64,000 bases of DNA from LMUY01 sp965199095 (GTDB lineage Bacteria > Pseudomonadota > Alphaproteobacteria > Acetobacterales > Acetobacteraceae). A program made the translations under genes and the position numbers. Shown here piece after piece: positions 8,677 to 17,270 of the stretch. The notes beneath the pieces were generated by a model, which saw only the letters and a program-made list of their open reading frames with translations, was not told the DNA's origin and searched no databases. Numbering within the stretch: position 1 is the first letter of the stretch; every line of letters begins with the position of its first letter. The stretch lies in assembly GCA_965199095.1 (NCBI GenBank), contig CBDAQM010000003.1:62001-126000 (forward strand), given 5' to 3'.

Positions 8677-9423
8677 TCAGGGCGCCCGCCCCGAACCGGG
8701 CTCATCGGGTGCGTCCACGATGGGCCGGCTGCCGCGGCGTTGCAGCCAATACACCCCGGCCAGGTCGAAGATGCCGACCCAGAGCCGGTCCAACGTCCCG
8801 TATTTGGAACTGCCGCTGACCCTCGGGCGATGGTTGACCGGCACCGATTCGACGCGGCCGCCAGCCCGGATGAACAAGGCCGGCAGGTAGCGGTGCATGT
8901 GGTCGAACTGCGGCAGGTCCAGGAAGGCGTCGCGGCGGAACAGCTTCAGCCCGCAGCCGGTGTCAGGGGTGGCGTCACCCAGCAGCCGCGCCCGGATGCC
9001 GTTCGCCAAGCGGGAGGCGATGCGCTTGGCCCGCGTGTCGCGCCGGGTCACACGGTGGCCCGCCGTCAGCACCAGCCCGGTGGCGGCCTGCGCCCGGGCG
9101 AGCAAGGCGGGGATGTCCGCCGGGTCGTTCTGGCCGTCGCCGTCCAGCGTCGCGATCCATACGCCGCGTGCCGCCCGCACGCCGGTGGTGATGGCCGCAC
9201 TCTGTCCGCAACTCCGCCGGTGACGCCGCACCACCAGCGGCGCCGTCGGCTGCGCGTCGGCCAGCCGCCGGGGGGTGTCGTCCGTGCTGCCATCGTCCAC
9301 GTAGACGATCTCGTGCGGGACCGCCGCCAGCGCGGCCTCGATTTCCGCGATCAAACCCGCGATATTCGGGCCTTCGTTGCGGACGGGAACGACTACCGAC
9401 AATATACAAGGGGTCTGGGTCAT
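8677..9423 (-). CDS. Family 2 glycosyltransferase (dolichol-phosphate-mannose-synthase-like)
   Basis: A GT-A-fold glycosyltransferase of about 248 residues. The nucleotide-sugar motif VDDGSTDDT and the metal-binding DGDGQNDP (DxD) are clear, and TPDTGCGLKLFRRDAF matches the polyprenyl-phosphate sugar transferases. It lacks C-terminal membrane helices, so it is of the short soluble/peripheral type. The ATG at 9423 starts just before the first strand (ILSVVVPVRNEG); a GTG seven codons upstream is also possible. With the VTT protein it may load a sugar onto a lipid carrier. Confidence 0.85.
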   Translation of the reverse strand: MTQTPCILSVVVPVRNEGPNIAGLIAEIEAALAAVPHEIVYVDDGSTDDTPRRLADAQPTAPLVVRRHRRSCGQSAAITTGVRAARGVWIATLDGDGQNDPADIPALLARAQAATGLVLTAGHRVTRRDTRAKRIASRLANGIRARLLGDATPDTGCGLKLFRRDAFLDLPQFDHMHRYLPALFIRAGGRVESVPVNHRPRVSGSSKYGTLDRLWVGIFDLAGVYWLQRRGSRPIVDAPDEPGSGRAP

Positions 9424-9509
9424 CGGGCCGCGGGCAGGTAGCACCCGCGCGAACGTGCCGGCAAGCCGCCCGGGGGGCGGCGGCGTGGCGAAGCGGGGTG
9501 GGGTGCGGA

Positions 9510-10583
9510 ATGCCGTTCGATCTGGATGCCGGCCGCAAGCGATTGGAAACGCCGCGGGAGCGTTTGGACCGCCTGATGGTGTCCGGCTGGCTGTTCACCA
9601 TTTGCGCGATGACGCTGGTGATGATCGTGCTGGGCGGCGCGACCCGGCTGACCGGGTCGGGCCTGTCCATCATGGAATGGGCGCCGCTATCGGGCGTGCT
9701 GCCGCCGTGGTCGGACGCGGAATGGCGGCGGCTGTTCGCGCTGTACCAGCAAATTCCGCAGTACCAGTTGGTGAACGAGGGTTTCGGGCTGGCCGGGTTC
9801 AAGCACATCTTCTGGCTTGAATGGACCCATCGGCTCTGGGGCCGGCTGATCGGGGTGGTGTTCCTGGTGCCGCTGATCGTGCTGGGGCTGCGGGGCGCGA
9901 TCCGGCGGGGGTTATGGCTGCGGTTGATCGGCTTTTTCATGTTGGGCGGCCTGCAGGGCGCCGTCGGCTGGTTCATGGTGGCGTCCGGCTTTGCGGCGGA
10001 CAGCACGGCGGTGTCGGCCTACCGGCTGGTGGCGCACCTTGTGCTGGCCTTGGCGCTGTACGTGGCAATCCTTTGGACCGCGCTCGGGGTGCTGCGGCCC
10101 GGCGAGGCGCGGATGGTGACCAGCCCGGCGTTCCGTTGGCTGAGCAGTGCGTGCGCGGTGTTGCTGCCGCTGACGATCGTGGCAGGCGGCTTCGTCGCCG
10201 GCCTGCATGCCGGGCTGATCTACAACACTTTCCCCCTCATGGGCGACGGGCTGGCGCCGCCGGATTACGCGGCCATGCACCCCTTCCTACGCAACCTGAC
10301 GGAAAACGTGGCGGCCGTGCAGTTCGACCACCGCCTCCTGGCGACGGGCACGGCGTTGCTGGTGCTGGCAACCGTGTTCGTGGGGTTCCGCGCCGCCTTG
10401 CCGCGCGTGGTGCGCCGAACCGCGTTGGTCCTGGCCGCTGCGGTGCTGGTACAGTATAGCTTGGGCGTTGCGACCCTGCTGGGTATGGTGCCGGTCGGGC
10501 TTGCGACGGCGCATCAGGCCGTGGCCGTTTTGCTGCTGACTGCCTTGACCGTGACCATCCATTTCGATCGTCGGCTGTCCTGA
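9510..10583 (+). CDS. ctaA: Heme A synthase CtaA (type 2)
   Basis: A membrane enzyme with eight predicted helices that oxidises the C8 methyl of heme O to the formyl of heme A for cytochrome c oxidase. Conserved histidine-bearing motifs are EWTHRLWGR, RLVAHL, the GLHAGLIYNTFPLM loop, QFDHR and ATAHQ. The VLGGATRLTGSGLSIMEW segment is typical of the alphaproteobacterial/mitochondrial type. A GTG at 9498 would add four residues. No ctaB, ctaG or coxABC genes are adjacent. tldD follows after 35 bp on the same strand. Confidence 0.94.
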   Translation: MPFDLDAGRKRLETPRERLDRLMVSGWLFTICAMTLVMIVLGGATRLTGSGLSIMEWAPLSGVLPPWSDAEWRRLFALYQQIPQYQLVNEGFGLAGFKHIFWLEWTHRLWGRLIGVVFLVPLIVLGLRGAIRRGLWLRLIGFFMLGGLQGAVGWFMVASGFAADSTAVSAYRLVAHLVLALALYVAILWTALGVLRPGEARMVTSPAFRWLSSACAVLLPLTIVAGGFVAGLHAGLIYNTFPLMGDGLAPPDYAAMHPFLRNLTENVAAVQFDHRLLATGTALLVLATVFVGFRAALPRVVRRTALVLAAAVLVQYSLGVATLLGMVPVGLATAHQAVAVLLLTALTVTIHFDRRLS

Positions 10584-10618
10584 CGGTCCACCACCCATCT
10601 TGTCGGATCGGATTTGCC

Positions 10619-12067
10619 ATGAGTGCTGCACTCTCGCCCCTCGCCGAGACGGACCGCCTGTTCTTTGAGCGGGATGACGCCGCATTGGACCGGGGCGCCG
10701 CCGAGCGCATCGTGACGGAGGCGTTGGCCGGTTGCGACGACGGCGAGCTGTTCCTGGAATACCGCGAGAGCGAGCAGATCTCGCTGGATGACGGCCGCAT
10801 CCGCCATGCCGGCTTCGAAAGCGGGTCGGGCTTCGGCCTGCGCGCCATCCTCGGCGAGGAAACCGGCTACGCCCATGCCGGGGAGATGTCCGAGCCGGCG
10901 TTGCGCCGGGCGGCGGCCACGGTGTCGGCCGTGCGCGGCGGCGCCGGCGGGGTCGCGGCCGAGCCGCCGCGCGCCAGCAACGCCCGCCTGTATGGCGACG
11001 TGAACCCGCTGGGCGAGATGGAGTTCGGCGCCCGCACCGCGATCCTGGCCGAGATCGACGCCTATGCCCGCGCCAAGGATCCGCGGGTCAAGCAGGTGAT
11101 GGCGACCATGTATGGGGAATGGCAGGCGGTGCAGGTGATGCGCGCCGATGGCCGCCGTGTGGCGGATTTGCGCCCGCTGGTGCGGCTGAACGTCTCCGTC
11201 GTGGTGGAGCAGGACGGCCGGCGCGAAACCGGCGGCTACGGCACGGGCGGCCGGTTCGGCTATGGCCGCCTGCTCACCGCCGAGACCTGGCGCGCCAGCG
11301 TGGACGAGGCGCTGCGGCAGGCACTGATGAACCTGGACAGCCGTCCTGCCCCGGCGGGCGAGATGGAGGTCGTGCTCGGCTCCGGCTGGCCCGGCATCCT
11401 GCTGCACGAGGCGATCGGGCACGGGCTGGAGGGTGACTTCAACCGCAAGAAGACCTCCGCCTTCTCCGGCCTGGTCGGGCAGCGCATCGCCTCGCCGGGT
11501 GTCACGGTCGTGGATGACGGGACGATCCCCGACCGCCGCGGCAGCCTGACGGTGGATGACGAGGGCACGCCCTCCGGCCGGATGGTGATGATCGAGGATG
11601 GCATCCTGAAGGGCTTCATCCAGGACCGGCTGAACGCCCGGCTGATGGGGATGGCGCCCACGGGTAACGGCCGCCGCCAGTCCTACGCCCATGCGCCGAT
11701 GCCGCGGATGACCAACACCGTGATGATGGCCGGCCCCTACGCGCCGGAGGAGATGATCCGCTCCGTCAAACGCGGCCTGTATGCGGTCAATTTCGGCGGC
11801 GGCTCGGTAGACATCACCTCCGGCAAGTTCGTGTTCTCGGCCAGCGAGGCCTACCTGATCGAGGACGGCAAGGTGACCGCCCCGGTCAAGGGCGCAACCT
11901 TGATCGGCAACGGTCCGGACGCATTGACGAAGGTGACGATGGTCGGCAACGACCTGGCGCTGGACGCCGGGATCGGCACCTGCGGCAAGAACGGACAAGG
12001 CGTGCCGGTGGGCGTGGGACAGCCGACGCTGAAGCTGTCCGGGCTGACGATCGGTGGCACGGCGTGA
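10619..12067 (+). CDS. tldD: Metalloprotease TldD
   Basis: TldD forms a heterodimeric zinc protease with TldE that trims unfolded peptides (microcin B17 processing, CcdA degradation in enterobacteria). The active-site motif HExxxH is HEAIGH at residues 263-268, followed by GLEGDFNRKK. The C-terminal LIGNGPDALTKVTMVGND and GTCGKNGQGVPVGVGQPTL, including the conserved cysteine, are intact. Full length (482 residues). tldE (pmbA) is not in the window, as is usual. Confidence 0.95.
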   Translation: MSAALSPLAETDRLFFERDDAALDRGAAERIVTEALAGCDDGELFLEYRESEQISLDDGRIRHAGFESGSGFGLRAILGEETGYAHAGEMSEPALRRAAATVSAVRGGAGGVAAEPPRASNARLYGDVNPLGEMEFGARTAILAEIDAYARAKDPRVKQVMATMYGEWQAVQVMRADGRRVADLRPLVRLNVSVVVEQDGRRETGGYGTGGRFGYGRLLTAETWRASVDEALRQALMNLDSRPAPAGEMEVVLGSGWPGILLHEAIGHGLEGDFNRKKTSAFSGLVGQRIASPGVTVVDDGTIPDRRGSLTVDDEGTPSGRMVMIEDGILKGFIQDRLNARLMGMAPTGNGRRQSYAHAPMPRMTNTVMMAGPYAPEEMIRSVKRGLYAVNFGGGSVDITSGKFVFSASEAYLIEDGKVTAPVKGATLIGNGPDALTKVTMVGNDLALDAGIGTCGKNGQGVPVGVGQPTLKLSGLTIGGTA

Positions 12068-12152
12068 CGGGCGCGCCGCGGCGCTGGTCAAAAATTTCGG
12101 CGGCGGTAACTTTTCCGATGGATCTTTCCCGCCGAATCACGTTGGTATCGCA

Positions 12153-12956
12153 ATGATGACACATCGAACTCTGACGGCCTGGTTGGTCTGCACTGCCGTG
12201 GGGCTGTCGCTTGCAGCCGGGGCACGTGCGCAGGAAGCCTGCCCGGTCGAGAAAGCGCCGGCCGTCGCCGTTCCTGCAACGAAAAAGGAAATGCGCCGCA
12301 ACCGCGAAGTGCTGATTGTGGCGCTTGGCTCGTCGAGCACGGAGGGCTGGCGCGCCACGTCGCCTTCCAACACCTTCCCGGCCCGGCTTCAGGCGGATTT
12401 ATCGAAGGCTTACCCGTCGAGCCATCTTGCCGTGATCAACCGCGGCATCGGCGGCCAGGATGCGCTGGAGGAAGTCGCGCGGCTCGACAGCGACGCAATC
12501 GCGTTGCACCCGGACCTGGTGATCTGGCAGGTCGGCGCCAACGGGGCGATGGCCCATTCCGACCCAGATGTCTTCCGCAAGCTCGTCTCGACCGGGATTG
12601 AGCGGCTGAAGGCGGTTGGGATTGACGTTGTTCTGATGGACAACCAACGCTCGCCGATGATCCTGGCCTCGCCGGGGCATTTGGAGCTGGAGCGGATTTT
12701 GGCCGAGTTGGCGGTGAAATACGACGTCTCGTTGTTCTCGCGCGGGGCGCTGATGGATGGCTGGAAGCGGGATGGCGAGGATTACAGCCACTTCCTCTCC
12801 GACGACAGCGTCCACATGAACGACCTCGGCTACCGCTGCCTCGGCGACGCGTTGGCTGCGTCGATTGAAGACGGCCTGAACCGACCCGACCAGCCGGATG
12901 CGGTCGTGACGAAGAACATGGTGGCAAGCTCCACCACCATGCACGCCTCCAAGTAG
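12153..12956 (+). CDS. Secreted SGNH/GDSL-type hydrolase
   Basis: The 267-residue protein begins with a signal peptide (MMTHRTLTAWLVCTAVGLSL, cleavage near ARA-QEA). Mature-part motifs follow SGNH order: block I with GSSSTEGW (nucleophile near S61), block II glycine in NRGIGGQDA, block III WQVGANGAM (asparagine) and block V DSVHMNDLGY supplying Asp and His. It is an esterase/lipase-type fold active in the periplasm; the substrate is unknown. The start is set by the signal peptide; the overlapping reading from 12054 inside tldD is rejected. A REP-like hairpin and the IS element follow. Confidence 0.82.
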   Translation: MMTHRTLTAWLVCTAVGLSLAAGARAQEACPVEKAPAVAVPATKKEMRRNREVLIVALGSSSTEGWRATSPSNTFPARLQADLSKAYPSSHLAVINRGIGGQDALEEVARLDSDAIALHPDLVIWQVGANGAMAHSDPDVFRKLVSTGIERLKAVGIDVVLMDNQRSPMILASPGHLELERILAELAVKYDVSLFSRGALMDGWKRDGEDYSHFLSDDSVHMNDLGYRCLGDALAASIEDGLNRPDQPDAVVTKNMVASSTTMHASK

Positions 12957-12972
12957 CGGCCGGCAACTCGGC

Positions 12973-13003
12973 GTAGGGTGCAATCCGCTTGGAGGATTGC
13001 ACC
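12973..13003 (+). repeat. REP-like hairpin with GTAG foot, copy 2
   Basis: GTAG (12973-12976) is followed directly by GGTGCAATCC, a 7-nt loop and GGATTGCACC: a perfect 10-bp stem. It is the near-identical partner of the copy at 3692-3722, in the opposite orientation. It lies 17 bp after the SGNH hydrolase stop, a usual REP location. Confidence 0.72.
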
Positions 13004-13039
13004 ATCCTGTGACACGAGGCGCGCTTGCGGCATGGTGTA

Positions 13040-13064
13040 AGGCTTGAAGGGCATGGTGCCCTAA
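13040..13064 (+). repeat. Hairpin interrupted at its 3' foot by the insertion sequence
   Basis: AGGCTT-GA-AGGGCA-TGG-TGCCCT-AA runs up to the IS boundary. When the IS is removed and one CTAA kept, the 3' arm becomes AAGCCT (the GCCT is at 14753-14756), restoring the pairing with AGGCTT. It probably acted as a terminator or RNA stabiliser for the hydrolase gene. No T-run follows. Confidence 0.55.
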
Positions 13065-14748
13065 GCCGCATTTCTCACAAGAATGAGGTGCACCGGGCCT
13101 CTGAATAGGCGAAAGTTCTTCTGCAACAAAGCCTTACTCCGACGCAGAGGATGATCCCGGTGCTGACAGACTGTAGCCCAACCCTGTTCGAGTTTGCACC
13201 TGTCGAACGCCGGTCCGTGGTGGCCGCGTTCGATGGTGGGCGCATCACCTCCGATGCTGGCGCGGTCCTGCTCGGTGCAGCGGATCGTGCGATCCGGCTG
13301 ACCCGGCGCATGGCAGCCTGCTTCACCGACACGCGCAATCCATTGTTCATCGAGCACGAGGTGCAGACCCTGGTCTTGCAGCGCGTCGTCGGCATAGCGC
13401 TCGGCTACGAAGACCTCAACGACCACGACCAGCTCCGCCACGATCCAGTCATGGCAACCCTCGCCGGCAAGCTCACCGCCCGGCGGCGCCGCGGCTGCGC
13501 CCCGCTGGCCGGCAAGTCCACGCTGAACCGCCTCGAACTCAGCCGCGCCGAACCCACCCGCTACCACAAGCTCGCGGCCAGCACGGCCAAGCTCGAACGC
13601 CTGTTCGTCGACCTGTTCCTTGACGCCCACGCGCAGCCGCCCGAGCAGATCATCCTGGACCTCGACGCCACCGACGACCCGCTGCACGGCCATCAGGAGG
13701 GCCGGTTCTTCCACGGCTACTATGATTGCCACTGCTACCTGCCGCTCTACGTGTTCTGCGGGCGTCATCTGCTGGTGGCCAAGCTGCGTCGCTCCGACCT
13801 CGACGCATCGGCAGGGGCCGTGGAGGAGATCGAGCGTGTTGTCGCCCAAATCCGCACGCGATGGCCGCACACGCGGGTTGTGTTGCGTGCCGATAGCGGC
13901 TTCGCCCGTGATGGGCTGATGACCTGGTGCGAGGCCAACCATGTGGATTTCCTGTTCGGCCTGGCCCGCAACCCGCGCCTGTCGGCGCAGATCGAGGCGC
14001 AGATGGCCGAAGCCCGCGCCGACGCCGAGACGACCGGCAAGGCGGCCCGCCGCTTCCGCGATTTCACCTGGTCCACGCACGACAGCTGGTCGCAGGAGCG
14101 CCGGGTGGTGGGCAAGGCGGAGTGGATCCCAGGGACCGACACGGCCGGCGATAAGGCCAATCCGCGCTTCGTCGTGACTTCGCTCAACCCCCGCGAGGCC
14201 GAGGCGCAGCACCTCTACGAAGCGATCTACTGCGCCCGCGGCGAGATGGAGAACCGTATCAAGGAATGCCAGCTCGACCTCTTCGCCGACCGCACGTCGG
14301 CCCACACCATGCAGGCCAACCAGCTGCGGCTGTGGTTCGCGTCCGCGGCCTATGTGCTGCTGTGCGCCCTCAGACGCATCGGGCTTGAGGGCACCGCGTT
14401 GGCGACCGCCACGTGCGGGACGATCCGGCTCAAGCTGCTGAAGATCGGCGCGCTGGTGCGGACCAGCGTGCGCCGGGTGAAGATCGCCATGGCGTCGGCC
14501 TGCCCCTCGCAAAACGAATGGGGGCTGGCCTATGCCGCCCTGCAAAGAGCGTTCGACTGACCGCCACGAACCAGACACCGCAAAGCGCCACCACCCCGAT
14601 CAGCACTGCTCCAGCGGTGATCGCACCACCGCGCCCGCTCAACACGCTCAACACACTCAAAATGACACGGCGACACCCGGAACCAAGGCCACAACCGACG
14701 CTGAGCACCCGAGACGACGCTCAGCGATGGCACTGTGAGAAATGCGGG
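13065..14748 (+). mobile_element. IS1380-family insertion sequence, complete
   Basis: The element is 1684 bp. The left inverted repeat is GCCGCATTTCTCACA (13065-13079). The right end, TGTGAGAAATGCGGG (14734-14748), is its complement with a single mismatch at the outermost base. The 4-bp direct repeat CTAA flanks it at 13061-13064 and 14749-14752. It holds one transposase gene, with about 70 bp before it and about 170 bp of apparently non-coding DNA after it. Size, inverted repeats and a 4-bp target duplication fit the IS1380 family. The intact ends and uninterrupted transposase indicate a recent, potentially active copy. Confidence 0.88.
13151..14560 (+). CDS. IS1380-family transposase
   Basis: The 469-residue DDE transposase has the N-terminal FDGGRITSDAGAVLLGAADRA typical of IS1380/IS1247-like enzymes. 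The first aspartate lies in ILDLDATDDPLHGHQEG, the second in VLRADSGFARDGL, and the glutamate in YCARGEMENRIKECQLDLFADRTS near residue 370, the YREK-type box of the IS4/IS1380 clan. It is full length with no frameshift. Confidence 0.95.
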   Translation: MIPVLTDCSPTLFEFAPVERRSVVAAFDGGRITSDAGAVLLGAADRAIRLTRRMAACFTDTRNPLFIEHEVQTLVLQRVVGIALGYEDLNDHDQLRHDPVMATLAGKLTARRRRGCAPLAGKSTLNRLELSRAEPTRYHKLAASTAKLERLFVDLFLDAHAQPPEQIILDLDATDDPLHGHQEGRFFHGYYDCHCYLPLYVFCGRHLLVAKLRRSDLDASAGAVEEIERVVAQIRTRWPHTRVVLRADSGFARDGLMTWCEANHVDFLFGLARNPRLSAQIEAQMAEARADAETTGKAARRFRDFTWSTHDSWSQERRVVGKAEWIPGTDTAGDKANPRFVVTSLNPREAEAQHLYEAIYCARGEMENRIKECQLDLFADRTSAHTMQANQLRLWFASAAYVLLCALRRIGLEGTALATATCGTIRLKLLKIGALVRTSVRRVKIAMASACPSQNEWGLAYAALQRAFD

Positions 14749-14752
14749 CTAA

Positions 14753-14896
14753 GCCTGGCAGAGGTTTAATCGGCGTAAGCCTGTGGAAGGGCAGCGGAGG
14801 GGAGGGCCACATGCACGATCTCGCGCGGCGGACCCTCACCCCGGCCCGCTCCCAGAGGGAGAGGGAAAAGCACTGCGGGCGACCTGAACGATCGGG
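14753..14896. other. Gap between the insertion sequence and the DUF2141 gene
   Basis: 144 bp without a gene. It contains a single-arm copy of the CCCTCACCCC repeat (listed separately) just beyond the 3' end of the carotenoid operon, where it might act as a terminator. Confidence 0.5.
14833..14865. repeat. CCCTCACCCC-type dispersed repeat, single copy
   Basis: The sequence runs CCCTCACCCC, then a GC spacer, then CTCCCAGAGGGAGAGGG, whose end is itself palindromic. A double, inverted version occurs at 43047-43123. Similar short intergenic repeats are common in proteobacterial genomes. Confidence 0.6.
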
Positions 14897-15322
14897 CTAA
14901 TTGAAGTAGCGCAGGGCGAGCCCGATCACCGCGCCGTCGGGGCCGACGGTGAACGCAGCGTCGTTGAACGATGGCGGTCCGAAGCGCATACGGGCGTTGT
15001 TGGAGAATCCCATCCCCTCGGTCGGCATGCCGAAGAAGTTGCGGTCGATCTTCCCATTGTCGTTCTCGTCATGGAACGCCTGCGCCGCGTAAATCCCCGG
15101 TGGCACGCCCGCGATCCGCAACGTCACCGCGCCAGACGCCGCCGGCACGCGGCCGTGATAACGGCAGGTCTCCTGCAAAAACGTGGCGCGGTCGCAGAGC
15201 GCCAGCAGCACGTGCCCGGCATTTGACCGCACGCCCGACACCGTCACGACAACGACGCCCGGTTCAGCCTTTGCGGCCGTGGCAAGGGCCGCCAGCAGCA
15301 GCGCAACAACCGCCACCCTCAT
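14897..15322 (-). CDS. DUF2141 domain secreted protein
   Basis: A 141-residue protein with a signal peptide (MRVAVVALLLAALATAAKAE) and a single beta-sandwich DUF2141 domain, recognised by FHDENDNGKIDRNFFGMPTEG and GFSNNA. The family's function is not established. The ATG at 15322 overlaps the glycosyltransferase stop (ATGA), making this the last cistron of the carotenoid operon. That suggests a periplasmic or envelope role in placing or carrying the pigment, but this is inference only. The longer frame from 15391 lies inside the glycosyltransferase gene. Confidence 0.82.
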   Translation of the reverse strand: MRVAVVALLLAALATAAKAEPGVVVVTVSGVRSNAGHVLLALCDRATFLQETCRYHGRVPAASGAVTLRIAGVPPGIYAAQAFHDENDNGKIDRNFFGMPTEGMGFSNNARMRFGPPSFNDAAFTVGPDGAVIGLALRYFN

Positions 15323-16407
15323 TGCGCCGGATAGGCCCGGCCACGCCAGACCGCTGGCCGGCCGCGCAACGACCGCACGACCGCCGCCCACTGCACCACC
15401 AGCAATGCCACGATCCCGATCGGATGCAGGACCGCGCTGACTTCAGGCTGCCGGAACCGGACGGCCAGCACCAGCCGCAGCCCGATGCCGAGCACCAGCG
15501 CCGCCATGGCCGGGGTGCTGGGCGCCGTCACCATCAGGATCGCAGGGAGCACCTGGCCGCCGCCCAAAATCACCGTCCAGACCACCAGCGGCGCCGGCCG
15601 CGCCATGCCCTCGGTCGCGTTCTTGCCCAGGCCGGCCCAAAGCTCCGCCGCCGAGCGATACATGCGGCAGCGCGCGATTTCGGTTGCGTCGAACAAATCC
15701 GTCATCTGCCCGGCGCGGCGAAACGCCCGCGGCAACGTCAGCCCGTCATGCAGCGACGCCCGGATCGCGGCATGCCCGCCCGCTTGCTCGTAGGCCGGCC
15801 GCCGGGCGATGAACAACTGGCCGCAGCCGGCGCCGAACGCCTCGGAGCAGGACCGGCGCATTCCCGTCATCGGCAGGAAGCCAAGCAGCAGGAAATGGAT
15901 GAGCGGCAGTAACAATTGTTCGGACCACGTCCGCACCACCTGCTGCGGAAAGCCGCTGGCGAGGCCCGCCGGGCTGCGCTCCATGAACCCGGCCATGCGG
16001 ACCAGCGCGTCCGGCGCCAAACGCACGTCGGCATCGGTGAACACCAGCAGGTCATGCCGGGCTGCCTGCGCCAGGACGGCGCAGGCGTGCTGCTTGCCGG
16101 ACCATCCGGCCGGCAGCGGCGGCCCGCCGATCACCCGCAGCCGTGGATCCGAAATCCCCGCCAGGATCGCCGCCGTTCCATCGGTCGAGCCATCGTCCAG
16201 CACGACCAACTCGAACGTGACGCCGGTATTCGCCAGCACGGCGGCGACCGCGTCGCCGATATTGTCCTCCTCGTTGCGGGCCGGAATGAGGACGGACACT
16301 GCATGTGCCTGCGCGGCAGCGCGCGGCATGCCGAGTTGGCGCAGGTTGAACAGCGCCAGCATGAAAGGGCCGGCGGCAAGCAGCAACGCGACGATGCCGG
16401 CGATCAT
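15319..16407 (-). CDS. Membrane glycosyltransferase, probable carotenoid glycosyltransferase (CrtQ-like)
   Basis: The 362-residue family 2 glycosyltransferase has an N-terminal membrane helix, VLIPARNEEDNIGDAV, LDDGSTDGT, the acceptor-proximal LPAGWSGKQHA and the metal site TDADVRL, then about three C-terminal helices. This topology is shared by HpnB-like and CrtQ-like enzymes. In C30 carotenoid pathways CrtQ glycosylates the terminal carboxylate. The operon position after the acyltransferase, with an ATGA overlap, supports that role. HpnB/HpnI-type hopanoid work is the main alternative. Confidence 0.78.
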   Translation of the reverse strand: MIAGIVALLLAAGPFMLALFNLRQLGMPRAAAQAHAVSVLIPARNEEDNIGDAVAAVLANTGVTFELVVLDDGSTDGTAAILAGISDPRLRVIGGPPLPAGWSGKQHACAVLAQAARHDLLVFTDADVRLAPDALVRMAGFMERSPAGLASGFPQQVVRTWSEQLLLPLIHFLLLGFLPMTGMRRSCSEAFGAGCGQLFIARRPAYEQAGGHAAIRASLHDGLTLPRAFRRAGQMTDLFDATEIARCRMYRSAAELWAGLGKNATEGMARPAPLVVWTVILGGGQVLPAILMVTAPSTPAMAALVLGIGLRLVLAVRFRQPEVSAVLHPIGIVALLVVQWAAVVRSLRGRPAVWRGRAYPAQ

Positions 16408-17213
16408 GTCTCGCTCTCATGGCTTGGGTCGAACTGCCGGCCGGCGATGGTGGCCCGCAGCCGCCGCCAATAATCATACAGGCCGCCGACGCCAACGGCG
16501 CCGCGCAGCAGCGGTGTGAACAGGGCCGGGTTCCGCGTGACGGACTCGGCCGCCAGCGCATCCATCGTTGCGGTCAGCGCCGTTTCCAGCCGTTGCGTCC
16601 ACTCTGCCACGCTGCCTTCACGGCTGCTGTAAAGCGGGGCGCCAAATCGCAGCAAGACTTCCGGCTTGCTTTCATTCCAGAACGGGTAATCCAAGGCCAA
16701 TGGCAGGATGGTGACGCCGGGCAGGCGGCGGGTCAGGTGCGCCAGGCCGGGGCGCAAGGTGACGGGACGGACACGGACATCGGTGAAAGCGCCTTCCGCC
16801 GTGATCCACAGCATCGCGCCGGGCCGCGCAAGCACCGCGTTGCAGGTGCGCAGGAACTGGACGCCGCCGCGGGGATCATCCTGTGCCACCCCGAACACGC
16901 CCATGCGCTCCAGCAATCCATATTTGCCCAGCGCCGCCTGATCCATCGGGCCGTAGCCGGAGCGGCCGCGGAACAGCATGTCGCACAGCAGGATGTAGAC
17001 CGTCGGGTCCCACCAGGACGGATGGTTCGAATACACGATCAACGGACCGTTGGCCGGAACCGCCGGCTGACCTGTGCGGGAGATGCGGAGCGCGTGGAAG
17101 CGCCGGCCGACATACCACCGCAGGTAGAAAGCAAACAGGCGGAACAGGACAGTCGACCGGCGACCAAGACGACGCTCGACAGGCGTGGGCTCCGCTATGT
17201 CAGCGCCCGGCAA
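16404..17213 (-). CDS. Lysophospholipid-acyltransferase-like protein, probable carotenoid acyltransferase
   Basis: A PlsC/LPLAT-fold enzyme of 269 residues with the catalytic HxxxxD motif in SNHPSWWDP (near residue 63) and the substrate-binding EGAFTD near 140. In staphyloxanthin-type pathways an acyltransferase esterifies the carotenoid glycoside; the gene's position between carotenoid oxidases and the glycosyltransferase points to that role. The ribosome-binding sequence GGGAGAGG precedes a TTG codon at 17213, which decides the start. Its stop overlaps the next ATG (ATGA). Confidence 0.78.
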   Translation of the reverse strand: MPGADIAEPTPVERRLGRRSTVLFRLFAFYLRWYVGRRFHALRISRTGQPAVPANGPLIVYSNHPSWWDPTVYILLCDMLFRGRSGYGPMDQAALGKYGLLERMGVFGVAQDDPRGGVQFLRTCNAVLARPGAMLWITAEGAFTDVRVRPVTLRPGLAHLTRRLPGVTILPLALDYPFWNESKPEVLLRFGAPLYSSREGSVAEWTQRLETALTATMDALAAESVTRNPALFTPLLRGAVGVGGLYDYWRRLRATIAGRQFDPSHESET

Positions 17214-17270
17214 GACACCTCTCCCGGTGGAGTGACGTCTTGTCCTTCCCCTGCCCCGGAACGAGCATCG

